NCBI GenBank assembly: GCA_031257535.1
Contig: JAIROO010000316.1
Location: forward strand, 1-36,791
DNA length: 36,791 nucleotides
Source: Deltaproteobacteria bacterium
Lineage (GTDB): Bacteria > Desulfobacterota > Desulfarculia > Adiutricales > Adiutricaceae
Direction: 5' to 3'
The position numbers and the translations under genes were made by a program. Below the pieces are notes generated by a model that ran no database searches, was not told where the DNA came from, and saw nothing but the letters and a program-made list of their open reading frames with translations. This document shows positions 7,933 to 16,099 of the stretch, piece after piece (positions within the stretch are counted from its first letter, which is position 1; every line of letters starts with the position of its first letter).

Positions 7933-9234
7933 TTAATTTAAATCCGGGAGTAACTGAATGAAGACTTTATCAAAAAAAGCCTTCTCGTCGGTCTGGGCTG
8001 GGAGTTTGCCCCGGCCAATCCCCTCGTGAATATACGTTTTTAGGTGTTCTTTAGCTTGACTTACGCCTGGCATCCACATGTAGCGGCCCAGTTCGCCCAC
8101 TAGACTTTGACGATCCCCTGGCCAAAGTTTTTTGTCTAAGCCTAAATCAGCGGCTTGGTCTTTGTTCTCCCCGGTCCAGCGCGCCCCCCGGATGAGAGCC
8201 CGGGTGACCGCCACCGCCGTTTTTTGGTCGTCTTTAATAAACTGGCCGCTTAAAACCACAAAAGAGTTAAACAAGTGGTGCTCGGCCGTATGATGGGCGT
8301 GGGGATTAGCCGAGGGCGCGGCTCCGGGCGGGGCTTTGGGTAAAAGAGCTCGGGCTGAGAAAATAATGGCGTATTTAGAGTCGCTCTTGGAGTCTTGGTC
8401 GGCTGAGTTTAAGGCCGCGTCTTGCGTGGGGCCATGACCATGGGCGGACGGTTGACTTGGCGACGCGGAGTCAGGGCTAGCTTTGTTTTCGGCCTTATGA
8501 CCGTGACTTAAGTCGGAGCTGGTCGCGGGGCTCTTTGCGCTAGCCTTGGGATCCTGGCCGCCATGACCATGGCCCCCGCCATGGTCATGGCTCGCGACTT
8601 GGGCCGGGGCCCAAGGTTCCTTGGGGGCCGGGGCCGCGAGGTTCCAGCGAGCTAGGTCCGTGGCCGCGCCTTTGAGTAAGGTTTTAGTCAATTGGTCTTC
8701 GGGCGCTGTGGTCCATTTCACGTCTTGGTCGGGATTAAGGCCCAAAGCCCGTAAGCGTCTGGCCGCGGCCACGGCTGGACCAGACAGAGGGTCAACCGTG
8801 ACTAAGGTAATCTGGCCAGGGTTTAAAGGTAAACCTATTATCTCTAAAAAACCGCTATACAGACCGGCGGTAAAACCTATGTTTAGGCCATTAGCGGCTA
8901 AAACCAGGGCCTCGCCGGTAAACTCGCCGCCGACGATGGTCTTATTTTCGATTAAAGTTTTAAAGTTAGCCGCGTCTTTGATGGCGACTGGGGTCACGTT
9001 AAGACCTTCCTCGGCGAAATAACCTTGGCTAATGGCCGCGTAAATGGCGATCCCGCCGTCAGGGGTTAAATAGCCTAGGGCGAGGTCTCGGTTCTGGGCC
9101 CACAAAAAAGAAGAGCTCGTCAAAAAAATAGCCATAACTATAAGGCTAAAAAAAGTCGCCGCGGCCAGACCCTTAGTCTTGGTAAAATAGTCTAAAGGGT
9201 CAAAAAGAAATTTAGATACAATCAATTTAAGCAT
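7933..9234 (-). CDS. Histidine-rich periplasmic substrate-binding protein of the NMT1/SsuA class
   Basis: A 433-residue protein with an N-terminal membrane/signal segment (about residues 23-46, ending SSFLWAQ). A periplasmic-binding fold starts at LALGYLTPDGGIAIYAAISQGYFAEEGLNV. Between the two lobes is a low-complexity insert (about 205-320) with 13 histidines, including SHDHGGGHGHGG, SHGHK, AHGHGP and PHAHHTAEHH. Such inserts in binding proteins such as ZnuA bind metal ions, so metal or metal-complex capture is inferred. AGGAAG precedes the ATG at suitable spacing. Upstream in the same direction are two SsuC-type permeases and downstream is a copper-type TonB receptor, suggesting one uptake route. 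No ATPase is encoded beside it. Confidence 0.8.
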   Translation of the reverse strand: MLKLIVSKFLFDPLDYFTKTKGLAAATFFSLIVMAIFLTSSSFLWAQNRDLALGYLTPDGGIAIYAAISQGYFAEEGLNVTPVAIKDAANFKTLIENKTIVGGEFTGEALVLAANGLNIGFTAGLYSGFLEIIGLPLNPGQITLVTVDPLSGPAVAAARRLRALGLNPDQDVKWTTAPEDQLTKTLLKGAATDLARWNLAAPAPKEPWAPAQVASHDHGGGHGHGGQDPKASAKSPATSSDLSHGHKAENKASPDSASPSQPSAHGHGPTQDAALNSADQDSKSDSKYAIIFSARALLPKAPPGAAPSANPHAHHTAEHHLFNSFVVLSGQFIKDDQKTAVAVTRALIRGARWTGENKDQAADLGLDKKLWPGDRQSLVGELGRYMWMPGVSQAKEHLKTYIHEGIGRGKLPAQTDEKAFFDKVFIQLLPDLN

Positions 9235-9637
9235 GATTAATACTTCCTGGGTATTAAAAAGTTAAATAAAAATCCCATTTTTAGAGAATAGGCGCGATAA
9301 AAAATGATGAAAATTTATAAAATATTTAAAAAATTAAACTCATATGACTATTAAATAATGTTATAATATTAATTTTTGAGATAATAGATTTATATAATAA
9401 TTATATTGCATTATTTATTAATATAATACTTTTTACTTAGTAAAATTATCGTATTAAATAGTAAGCTAGTAGTTTTACAGATCAAACTTATTGTATTGGT
9501 TATTAATCTAATAGGTTTACTTAATATGTTAATGATTAATATGTTAAAATAATGATAAAAAATTAAATATTTATAAATTTATCTTTATCTTTATCTTTAT
9601 CTTAATCATTATTTTTTCGATATAATGACAATATTGA
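9235..9637. other. Very AT-rich intergenic region
   Basis: About 400 bases, by eye among the most AT-rich in the window, between a permease stop and the histidine-rich binding protein. It has many TTAAT/ATTAAT words and a hexanucleotide tract near 9577-9603. It probably holds the promoter of the binding protein. No gene was found. Confidence 0.45.
9577..9603. repeat. Hexanucleotide microsatellite (TTTATC)n, about 4.5 copies
   Basis: About 4.5 perfect copies of TTTATC run in tandem 35-60 bases past the end of the permease gene. It is a potential slippage site in the AT-rich gap upstream of the histidine-rich binding protein. Confidence 0.8.
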
Positions 9638-10408
9638 TTATTCAATAACCACATTTAAGTAATTTTCTAATGATAAAGACAAAAACTTCCGCCCTAAGAT
9701 AAATAAAAGCCCATCTAAAATAAGCCCCAAAAAAGCGATGACCACGACTGAGGCGTAGACGCGGTCCAGCTGAAACGCTTCTTGGCTTCTGATGACTAAA
9801 AACCCCAAACCACTGGAGGCCCCCATCATCTCGGCGGCGATAAGCATAAAAAGGGAGTAGCCAAGGCTTAAGCGAATCCCAGTAAAGACCGTGGGCGCGG
9901 CCGCGGGCCAGACGATTTTGCGGATTAAGGCTAAGCGGCGTAAACCAAAGGCCCGGCCGGATTTAATTAAGCCTGGGTTGACCTGGGCGGCTCCGTTAAA
10001 AGAGCTAAATAAAGTTGGCCAGAGGCAAGTCCAGGCCACGATGGCGATTTTGGGAGATTCGCCAAGACCCATGAATAAAATCAAAATATGAAACAACAAA
10101 AAAGGGTTGATCTGGGAAAAGACTTCCAAAGGCAACTCTAAAACGTCGTTCAGGCTTTTATAAAAGCCGCCTAAGAGAAGGCCTAAAGGTACCCCGACTA
10201 TGGTGGCTAGGGCAAAGCCACTTAAAGCCCTGGATAAGCTCGCCGAAATGTGGGGCCCTAAAGTTCCGATCTTAAAGAGGTGGATAATCGACTCGATGAC
10301 CACCGAAAAAGGCGGAAAAAATAACGCGTCTAAAAACCCCAAGCGAGTTAGGGCCTCCCACAAAAGAAGAAAGGCTAAAACGCAAAAGTATTTTCGGCAA
10401 AATTTCAT
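9638..10408 (-). CDS. ABC transporter permease, SsuC/NitT-TauT type
   Basis: A 256-residue integral membrane protein with about six hydrophobic segments. The EAA-loop region SGRAFGLRRLALIRKIVWPAAAP fits the BPD_transp_1 fold of nitrate/sulfonate/taurine permeases. The ribosome site before the ATG is weak, and the gene follows another permease by 78 bases, so coupled expression is likely. It would form half of a membrane channel, probably with the preceding permease as heterodimer. The nearest binding protein is the histidine-rich one downstream. No ATPase gene is adjacent; the only one in the window is at 32698-33585. Substrate is unknown. Confidence 0.85.
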   Translation of the reverse strand: MKFCRKYFCVLAFLLLWEALTRLGFLDALFFPPFSVVIESIIHLFKIGTLGPHISASLSRALSGFALATIVGVPLGLLLGGFYKSLNDVLELPLEVFSQINPFLLFHILILFMGLGESPKIAIVAWTCLWPTLFSSFNGAAQVNPGLIKSGRAFGLRRLALIRKIVWPAAAPTVFTGIRLSLGYSLFMLIAAEMMGASSGLGFLVIRSQEAFQLDRVYASVVVIAFLGLILDGLLFILGRKFLSLSLENYLNVVIE

Positions 10409-10486
10409 GTCGAGGATGACCTTAATTGTTGGCGGCGAGCCAAAAAAGAGGTTTTTAGCCTGGCTATTTTTTAGCTATGGGCTAAT

Positions 10487-11509
10487 CTACTTATTCCAGA
10501 TCCGGTAATCCGGGGTCAGGGTGGCGTCGAGCAATAAGTTTTCGGCCTTAAAGACTTGGTAAAAACCAAAAACCATTAAAACCACAAAAACAATCAGCCA
10601 AACGTAGCCCGTGGTTTTACTAATGGGTTTGTGGTCGGCTTTGGCGTTTTGGAGCCAAGAAGGGGACAAGGCCTCGCTAAAAGACAAAAAGGCTCTTTTT
10701 ATAACTAAAAGAAAGCGGTTAATTAAGACCCCCAAAAGGACGACGCAAATCCCGGCCCCGTAAATCCGGACCGTCTGATACGAGGCCCCAGCGTTATGGA
10801 CTATCCAACCCAAGCCCGCGGTGGCTCCAGTCATCTCCGCGGCGATGAGAATAAAAAACGACATTTCCACCCCGATCCGAACGCCGTTAAAAATAGCCGG
10901 AATCGTGGCCGGGAGCGTGACCCGAAAAAATATGGCCCAAGCTCCGCAGTTCATGGAGCGGGCGGTTTTTAAAAGCTGGGGATCGACGTTGCGGCAGGCG
11001 GTTTGGGCGCTAAAGTAGATGGGCCAGACCGAAACCCAGGCCAAGACCGCGATTTTGGGAGTTTCGCCCAAACCAAAGAAAATGACGAAGACCGGAAAAA
11101 GGCAATAAGGGTTAATTAGGCCAAAAACCCGTAAAAGCGCGTCGACCTTAGCCGCGACGTTGGGTAAGAGCCGGCCTAAAATAAAGGCCAAAGGCACGGC
11201 CACGACTAAGCCAATTATTAGCCCAATGATTACCCGGCCTAAGGAGGCCATTATGTGGAGGCCCAAGTGGATATGGTTCCACATCTCGACGACCGAGCTT
11301 AAGGAGGTCGAAAGCGAGGGGACAATGGTCTGGTCCACTAAATTGGCCCGGCCGGATAACTCCCAAATAAAGAGGAAAATAAGAAGCAACCCGTATTTTC
11401 GGGCCAGAGCCGAAAGACGCTCCAAAAAGGGCTTAACCCAAAATGTCTTTAAGATCGGTTTGGACGGCCCGAGGTTGGGGCTTAGGTTTAAAGTTTGGGC
11501 TGATTTCAT
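10487..11509 (-). CDS. ABC transporter permease, SsuC type, with an extra C-terminal membrane segment
   Basis: A 340-residue permease. After a 35-residue basic N-terminal tail come the usual membrane helices and the EAA-like segment TARSMNCGAWAIFFRVTLPATIP. Unlike its neighbour (256 residues), it continues with an additional hydrophobic helix near residues 298-316 (YVWLIVFVVLMVFGFY) and a short periplasmic or cytosolic tail. It likely pairs with the permease at 9638-10408. Same-strand order is permease, permease, histidine-rich binding protein, TonB receptor. A metal or metal-chelate substrate is inferred from those neighbours only. Confidence 0.83.
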   Translation of the reverse strand: MKSAQTLNLSPNLGPSKPILKTFWVKPFLERLSALARKYGLLLIFLFIWELSGRANLVDQTIVPSLSTSLSSVVEMWNHIHLGLHIMASLGRVIIGLIIGLVVAVPLAFILGRLLPNVAAKVDALLRVFGLINPYCLFPVFVIFFGLGETPKIAVLAWVSVWPIYFSAQTACRNVDPQLLKTARSMNCGAWAIFFRVTLPATIPAIFNGVRIGVEMSFFILIAAEMTGATAGLGWIVHNAGASYQTVRIYGAGICVVLLGVLINRFLLVIKRAFLSFSEALSPSWLQNAKADHKPISKTTGYVWLIVFVVLMVFGFYQVFKAENLLLDATLTPDYRIWNK

Positions 11510-11978
11510 GGATTGTTAAGCTCAATTATAAGGTGTTATCGTTAAAAAGAATCAATAAATAATAAATAAAACAATATAAATTTGATAAAACAATAAATTT
11601 TTATTAGCGTTTAATGGTGATATAAAGATTTTAGTGGAAATAAAGACGAAAAAGAAAAGGGCGAAAGGTAGTCGAAGGAAGTTTGGCTCGCCCATTAGCT
11701 AAAAAAAAGACCTAAAATTAAGGAGCGAGCCCTTTGAAAAGGCTTAAAGTCTTTTTTTTAGCCGAAATTTCGCCTTTTGGCGGGGACATAAGCGACAAGG
11801 CGATTTTCGCGGATTTAGGGTTGGTCGTTTAATGGGCTTAGAAGAATCAAAAGGCGTTAAAAAAAGCATGGGGCTAAACCTATAAAAAAACTCGATCAAA
11901 ATAAGCGACTGAGGCCAAAGGGGGCGCCCAAAATAAGCGAAGGCTAAAGGGGGCGCCCAAAAATCGACTAAGGCCAAA
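11510..11978. other. Intergenic region between the MFS exporter and the left permease pair
   Basis: A 469-base gap. Bases 11520-11640 are AT-rich and probably hold the promoter for the permeases. GGCTCGC at 11684-11690 can pair with GCGAGCC at 11724-11730 across a 33-base loop, a weak transcription-end candidate for the MFS gene. Tandem repeats occupy 11898-11974. A 77-residue frame at 11744-11977 is not considered a gene because it is built largely on the repeats. Confidence 0.4.
11898..11974. repeat. Tandem repeat of about 30 bp after the MFS gene
   Basis: Two to three imperfect units share AAAATAAGCGA, AGGCCAAAG and GGGGCGCCC, ending about five bases past the MFS stop codon. The third unit is truncated (AAAATCGACTAAGGCC). 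Confidence 0.6.
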
Positions 11979-13406
11979 TTAATGGGTCACCCAAGGCTGG
12001 ATATTTTGACCTTGGCTGTCGTTAGGCAATTTCCGCATGATCAAGGAGGAGGTTAAGATGACCAGCCCGATCACGAAAAAGGCTTTTTGAAAAATAGCGT
12101 CGGACGGTAAATCGACCCGAAAAGCCCCGCCTTGATCCAAAAGAGCGAAAAGGCCCAAAAGAGCCGCTCCCATGGCTACCCCGCTATTGGAGCAGACCTG
12201 AATCACGACCGACAAAAGGCTGTTGCCGGGTCCCGCCTTTTGGTGATTCAAATCAATCAAGATTAAGGAGTTTAAGGCGGTAAATTGCATGCTATTAATT
12301 GCTCCATAAATCATAAAAACTACTACTAACCGCCAATGTTCAGTGTTAGAGCTTAAAAAAGAAAAGGAGCTAACTATAAGACCTAACGAGATTGTGTTAA
12401 ACAGTAAAAATCGTCGAAAACCCGCTTTTGGCAAAATAATGGTAATGATTTTTTTGCCAATAATGGAGCCAATCGCCTGGGGCAGCATAAAAAGGCCGGC
12501 TCTAACCGGACTAAAGCCTAAGGCTAACTGCAAGAAAATAGGCAGCATAAAGGGCATGGCCCCTGAGCCAACCCGCGAGCAGAGGTTCCCGCAGATGCCG
12601 GTTAAAAACCCAGGCTTTTCGAAAATAGACACCTGAAACAAAGCCCCCCGCCTTTTGGCTAGACGCGCCCAATAAAAGAGCATTAAGAAGAGGCCAAAGC
12701 CCAAAGTTAAAACGTTTTGGTCCCAAGCGTGACCAGGGGCGCTCTCTAAACCCAAAGACAAGATGGCGACGGACCCGCCAAAAACCACAAAGCCCACAAA
12801 ATCAAAGGAGTCGAGTTTTTCCTCCCTTAAATCAGGCATATATTTTAAAGCCAACCAAAAACCAAAGACCCCAAAGGGGAGGTTGATCAAAAAGATCCAA
12901 TGCCAGGTGGCGTATTCAACGAAAAAGCCTCCGGCTAAGGGCCCGCAAACTGGGCCTAAAAGGGAAGGCACGCTAACGAAGCTTAAGACCCGAATTAAAT
13001 CAGTCCGGTCGTAAGCTTTGACCACGGCTAAGCGCCCGACGGGAACCATTAAAGCCCCGCCTAAACCCTGGAGGACGCGCGAGGCCACGAGACTATCTAA
13101 AGTCGGCGACAAAGCGCAGGCTAAAGAGCCTAAACTAAAGATAATTATGGCTAAACTAAATATACGTCTTATGCCAAAGCGGTCCGCCAGCCAGCCCGAC
13201 AAAGGAATAAAAAGGGCGGTGGTTAATAAATAGGCGATAATCACGGACTGCATCTTTAAGGGGTTAACGTTTAAAGATACGGCCATGGTCGGGATAGCGT
13301 TATTTAAAACGCTCCCGTCAATGGCCTGCATAAAAAACGAAACCCCCACAATCCAGGGTAGAAACGACGGGGCCTTGGCTTGGGGCGATTGATCTGGCGG
13401 TGACAT
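11979..13406 (-). CDS. MFS drug/metabolite exporter, DHA2 (EmrB/QacA) family
   Basis: A 475-residue protein with about 14 predicted membrane segments. Motif A-like GWLADRFGIRRIF sits after helix 2, SRVLQGLGGALMVP after helix 4 (motif B), and a glycine/proline-rich GPVCGPLAGGFF in helix 5 (antiporter motif C). These indicate a proton-driven exporter of the inner membrane. AAGGA precedes the ATG. It lies 132 bases downstream of cysK on the same strand, so it may be the last gene of that unit and export a product or a toxic substrate. It could also be independent; DHA2 substrates cannot be read from sequence. Confidence 0.88.
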   Translation of the reverse strand: MSPPDQSPQAKAPSFLPWIVGVSFFMQAIDGSVLNNAIPTMAVSLNVNPLKMQSVIIAYLLTTALFIPLSGWLADRFGIRRIFSLAIIIFSLGSLACALSPTLDSLVASRVLQGLGGALMVPVGRLAVVKAYDRTDLIRVLSFVSVPSLLGPVCGPLAGGFFVEYATWHWIFLINLPFGVFGFWLALKYMPDLREEKLDSFDFVGFVVFGGSVAILSLGLESAPGHAWDQNVLTLGFGLFLMLFYWARLAKRRGALFQVSIFEKPGFLTGICGNLCSRVGSGAMPFMLPIFLQLALGFSPVRAGLFMLPQAIGSIIGKKIITIILPKAGFRRFLLFNTISLGLIVSSFSFLSSNTEHWRLVVVFMIYGAINSMQFTALNSLILIDLNHQKAGPGNSLLSVVIQVCSNSGVAMGAALLGLFALLDQGGAFRVDLPSDAIFQKAFFVIGLVILTSSLIMRKLPNDSQGQNIQPWVTH

Positions 13407-13538
13407 GTTCCTTAATAAGCGGCCAGTAGATGGCCTAAAGTTAATAAAATATAGGTCAATTTCGCCTCAAAAGCCCTAAAAGGGGAGGTCCCCTCAAAAA
13501 TCCTTTTTAGCCCGCAAAAAGTTAAATAATTAAAGTGG

Positions 13539-14501
13539 TTAGCGCCAGTACTTGGAGCCTTCGTCGGTTAGATCCTTAAATAAGACCGTCGATAAGTACC
13601 TTTCCCCGGTGTCCGGCAAGATGGCGACGATGGTTTTGGCGGCGTTCTCCGGTCGTAAGGCGATCTTGGTGGCCGCGAAAGCCGCCGCTCCCGAGGAGAT
13701 GCCCACCAGTAAGCCTTCGGTCCGGGCTAAGACCCGAGCCGTGTCCACGGCCTCGTCGTTTTTGACCTTAAAAATCTCGTCGACGGTCTGAAAGTCAAAA
13801 ACCTGGGGCACAAACCCCGCCCCAATGCCTTGGATCTGGTGGGGCCCAGGGGCCCCCCCAGACAGCACGGCCGAGTCGGAGGGTTCGACGGCCACGATCT
13901 GGACCGTCTCTTTCTTCTCTTTTAAAGCCTGGCCGACCCCGGTAATGGTGCCGCCCGTGCCCACCCCGCCCACGAAGACGTCCACCGCCCCGGCCGTGTC
14001 CCGCCAGACCTCCTCGGCGGTGGTGGCCCGATGGATGGCCGGGTTAGCCGGGTTATTGAACTGCTGGAGGATGATGGAGTTGGGAATGGCCGTGGACAGC
14101 TCCTCGGCTTTGCGGATGGCCCCTTTCATGCCGTCGGCTCCGGGGGTTAAGACCAATTCCGCGCCCAAGGCTTTGAGTAAGGACCGCCGCTCAAGGCTCA
14201 TGGTCTCGGGCATGGTTAAAACTATCCGGTAGCCTTTCGCCGCGGCCACAAAGGCTAAACCAATGCCGGTGTTGCCGCTGGTGGGCTCAATAATGACCGA
14301 GCCGCTCTTTAAAAGGCCCTTTTCCTCGGCGTCCAAAATCATGGACAAAGCGATCCGGTCTTTCACGCTCCCGGCTGGATTAAAGTACTCCAGCTTAAAC
14401 AAAAGGTCGGCTTTAACCTTAGCCAGCTTCAGAAAATTCTTGGGCCTTAAAAGCGGGGTGTTGCCGATTAGATCGGTTAAACTATCAACGGCGTTACTCA
14501 C
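13539..14501 (-). CDS. cysK: Cysteine synthase (O-acetylserine sulfhydrylase)
   Basis: A fold-type II PLP enzyme of 320 residues from the GTG at 14501. [12 protein letters not shown] opens the protein; NPAGSVKDR carries PLP Lys47, TSGNTG (74-79) is the substrate loop, and GTGGT (181-185) binds the cofactor phosphate. It makes cysteine from O-acetylserine and sulfide. A longer frame to 14573 is artificial. The GTG overlaps the TGA of the NifD-like gene (GTGA), with AAGGAG 9 bases before it, so translation is coupled to the nitrogenase-like protein. This tight coupling suggests that the upstream enzyme supplies sulfide, or that cysteine feeds cluster assembly. Cystathionine beta-synthase-like or O-phosphoserine-using variants are less likely alternatives. 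Confidence 0.93.
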   Translation of the reverse strand: MSNAVDSLTDLIGNTPLLRPKNFLKLAKVKADLLFKLEYFNPAGSVKDRIALSMILDAEEKGLLKSGSVIIEPTSGNTGIGLAFVAAAKGYRIVLTMPETMSLERRSLLKALGAELVLTPGADGMKGAIRKAEELSTAIPNSIILQQFNNPANPAIHRATTAEEVWRDTAGAVDVFVGGVGTGGTITGVGQALKEKKETVQIVAVEPSDSAVLSGGAPGPHQIQGIGAGFVPQVFDFQTVDEIFKVKNDEAVDTARVLARTEGLLVGISSGAAAFAATKIALRPENAAKTIVAILPDTGERYLSTVLFKDLTDEGSKYWR

Positions 14502-16072
14502 TGTACTGCGCTCCTTAAGCTTTCCTCGGGTTGAATCTCCTTGATATTGGCCAGCGGATCGCTGTCGTACCAAGCTTGTTTAAAGGGCAAGACCACGTTG
14601 GCGCCCACTTTTTTGGCGAGGTTGGTGTTTAACAAAGCCCGGGCCGCTTTTCTGGCCAGCTCAAAGGCCCCGGAGTAGCCCATATGGTTTTGGGACTGAC
14701 CGTAAAGAGGAATGGTCGGAATGCCTAAACGTACCACCCAGCCGTTAGCCCCGCCGTGCCCCACGTAGAGATCGGGTTTAAGGCGCTTTAGGTAGACGAT
14801 CTCCTCGGCGGGTTGACCAGCGGCCACGGCGACGGCGGTTTCTGGATCGTCGACGTCGTCCAGCATGGGAATGGCGAAGCGGTCAAAGTTGTGGGGTTTT
14901 AAGCCCAAGACCTTCATGCCCAAAGACTGGAAAAACTCGGCCGTGGTAAAGATCCGGGTCTCGCCGCCGCCGACCCAGATGGATTTGCCGGCTAGGGTCT
15001 TTTTAAAGGGCTCTAAGGCTTCTAAGAGCTGCGAGGTCTCCAGGGCGATGACCTTTTCCGTCTCTTCCGAAAGATTCAGGGCCGCCCCAATCGCCCGGAG
15101 CCATTGGTTGGTGTTCTTAATACCAATGGGTAAGGTGTCGATCACGAAGGGCGTGCCAAATCTCTCTCTTAAGTGGCCAATGAGATAGTCGTCGTGGGTG
15201 GCGCAGATGCTGACGTTTAAAGCCGCCTCCCCCATGCGGGCGATCTCGTCGACGTGTCCATAAAGGGGTAAAACGTTGACCTTTAAACCAATGGCGGTCA
15301 GGATCCGCGACAACTCCACCTCGTCGCCAAAGCTGGTGGAGCCGACGTTTAAAAGGTTTACGGTCCGCGAGTTTTGCCGCCGGATCCGCTCGAGCCGCTC
15401 CGCCTCGTCTTGGGCTCCAACTATGACCGACTCAATGACCTCAGGCGGGTCAACCAGTTTTTTAAGTAACCCGTGGTAAGCCGCGTCATAGCCACTAGCC
15501 ACGAACCGACTGCGGAAGCCCTCGCAGTGGACGGGCACGAGTTTGGCCGAGACCAAGGGGGTGAGGTCGTCGACTAAGGAGTCAATGTCGTCGCCAATGA
15601 TCCCCGGCACGCAGCTGTTGCCAATAACTATAACGTCAGGGCGGTACTCTTTTTCCGCGTATAAAATGGCGTTTTTAAGTTTTTCGTCCCCGCCGTTAAT
15701 GACGTCGGCCTCGTCTAGATTGGTGTGGATCCAGATGACGTCGTTGGCGGGTTTGCCCTTTAAAGCTCGGGCGGTCTTGTTGAAACCGGCGAGACCTATG
15801 TTGTTGGAGGCGCAACCCAAAGGGCCGTGGATAATGGTCACCACGTTTTGGAAGGTTCGGACGATGCCTAAGGCCAAGATCAGTTGGCAACCGATGCCTT
15901 GGGAAAAGTAGCGGCTGTTAAACTTGGCGCAACCTTGGCCCATGGCGCGTTTAAGGGACCGACAAGTGCCTAAGTAAGCGTTGGTGGGCTCAATCCGGAC
16001 GTCGCGGGTCGGGGGTTCCATGGCCGAAGTGTAGTTATAAACCAAGCCTTCGGTTAAGTCTTTTTCGGACAT
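14498..16072 (-). CDS. Nitrogenase-like component 1, NifD-like (alpha) subunit
   Basis: A 524-residue protein of the oxidoreductase/nitrogenase component 1 family. Alignment by eye to NifD places C62 (GIGCQL), C87 (IIHGPLGC) and C154 ([13 protein letters not shown]) on the three P-cluster ligands. C290 ([16 protein letters not shown]) falls on the FeMo-cofactor ligand Cys275. The His442 region reads [10 protein letters not shown], with H463 displaced by one residue, so the second cofactor ligand is uncertain. C37, C48 and C183 are extra. It lacks the full nitrogenase context: no nifH, nifB, nifE or nifN is in the window. It follows the NifK-like gene by 27 bases, with AAAGGA before its ATG, and is translationally coupled to cysK. 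It probably forms a heterotetramer that reduces a non-N2 substrate, as methylthio-alkane reductase does; the substrate here is inferred to contain sulfur. Confidence 0.88.
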   Translation of the reverse strand: MSEKDLTEGLVYNYTSAMEPPTRDVRIEPTNAYLGTCRSLKRAMGQGCAKFNSRYFSQGIGCQLILALGIVRTFQNVVTIIHGPLGCASNNIGLAGFNKTARALKGKPANDVIWIHTNLDEADVINGGDEKLKNAILYAEKEYRPDVIVIGNSCVPGIIGDDIDSLVDDLTPLVSAKLVPVHCEGFRSRFVASGYDAAYHGLLKKLVDPPEVIESVIVGAQDEAERLERIRRQNSRTVNLLNVGSTSFGDEVELSRILTAIGLKVNVLPLYGHVDEIARMGEAALNVSICATHDDYLIGHLRERFGTPFVIDTLPIGIKNTNQWLRAIGAALNLSEETEKVIALETSQLLEALEPFKKTLAGKSIWVGGGETRIFTTAEFFQSLGMKVLGLKPHNFDRFAIPMLDDVDDPETAVAVAAGQPAEEIVYLKRLKPDLYVGHGGANGWVVRLGIPTIPLYGQSQNHMGYSGAFELARKAARALLNTNLAKKVGANVVLPFKQAWYDSDPLANIKEIQPEESLRSAVQ

Positions 16073-16099
16073 AAGAAAATCCTTTCGTTAAGGAGGTGG

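Noticed and set aside
8621-9022. A 133-residue plus-strand frame
   Set aside because: It is antisense to the conserved first lobe of the His-rich binding protein and lacks recognisable motifs.
11744-11977. A 77-residue frame just past the MFS gene
   Set aside because: It is built partly on the 30-bp repeats, has no family resemblance and no supported start.
14502-14573. N-terminal 24-residue extension of cysteine synthase
   Set aside because: It overlaps the NifD-like coding end and has no homology to CysK; the GTG at 14501 has a good ribosome site.
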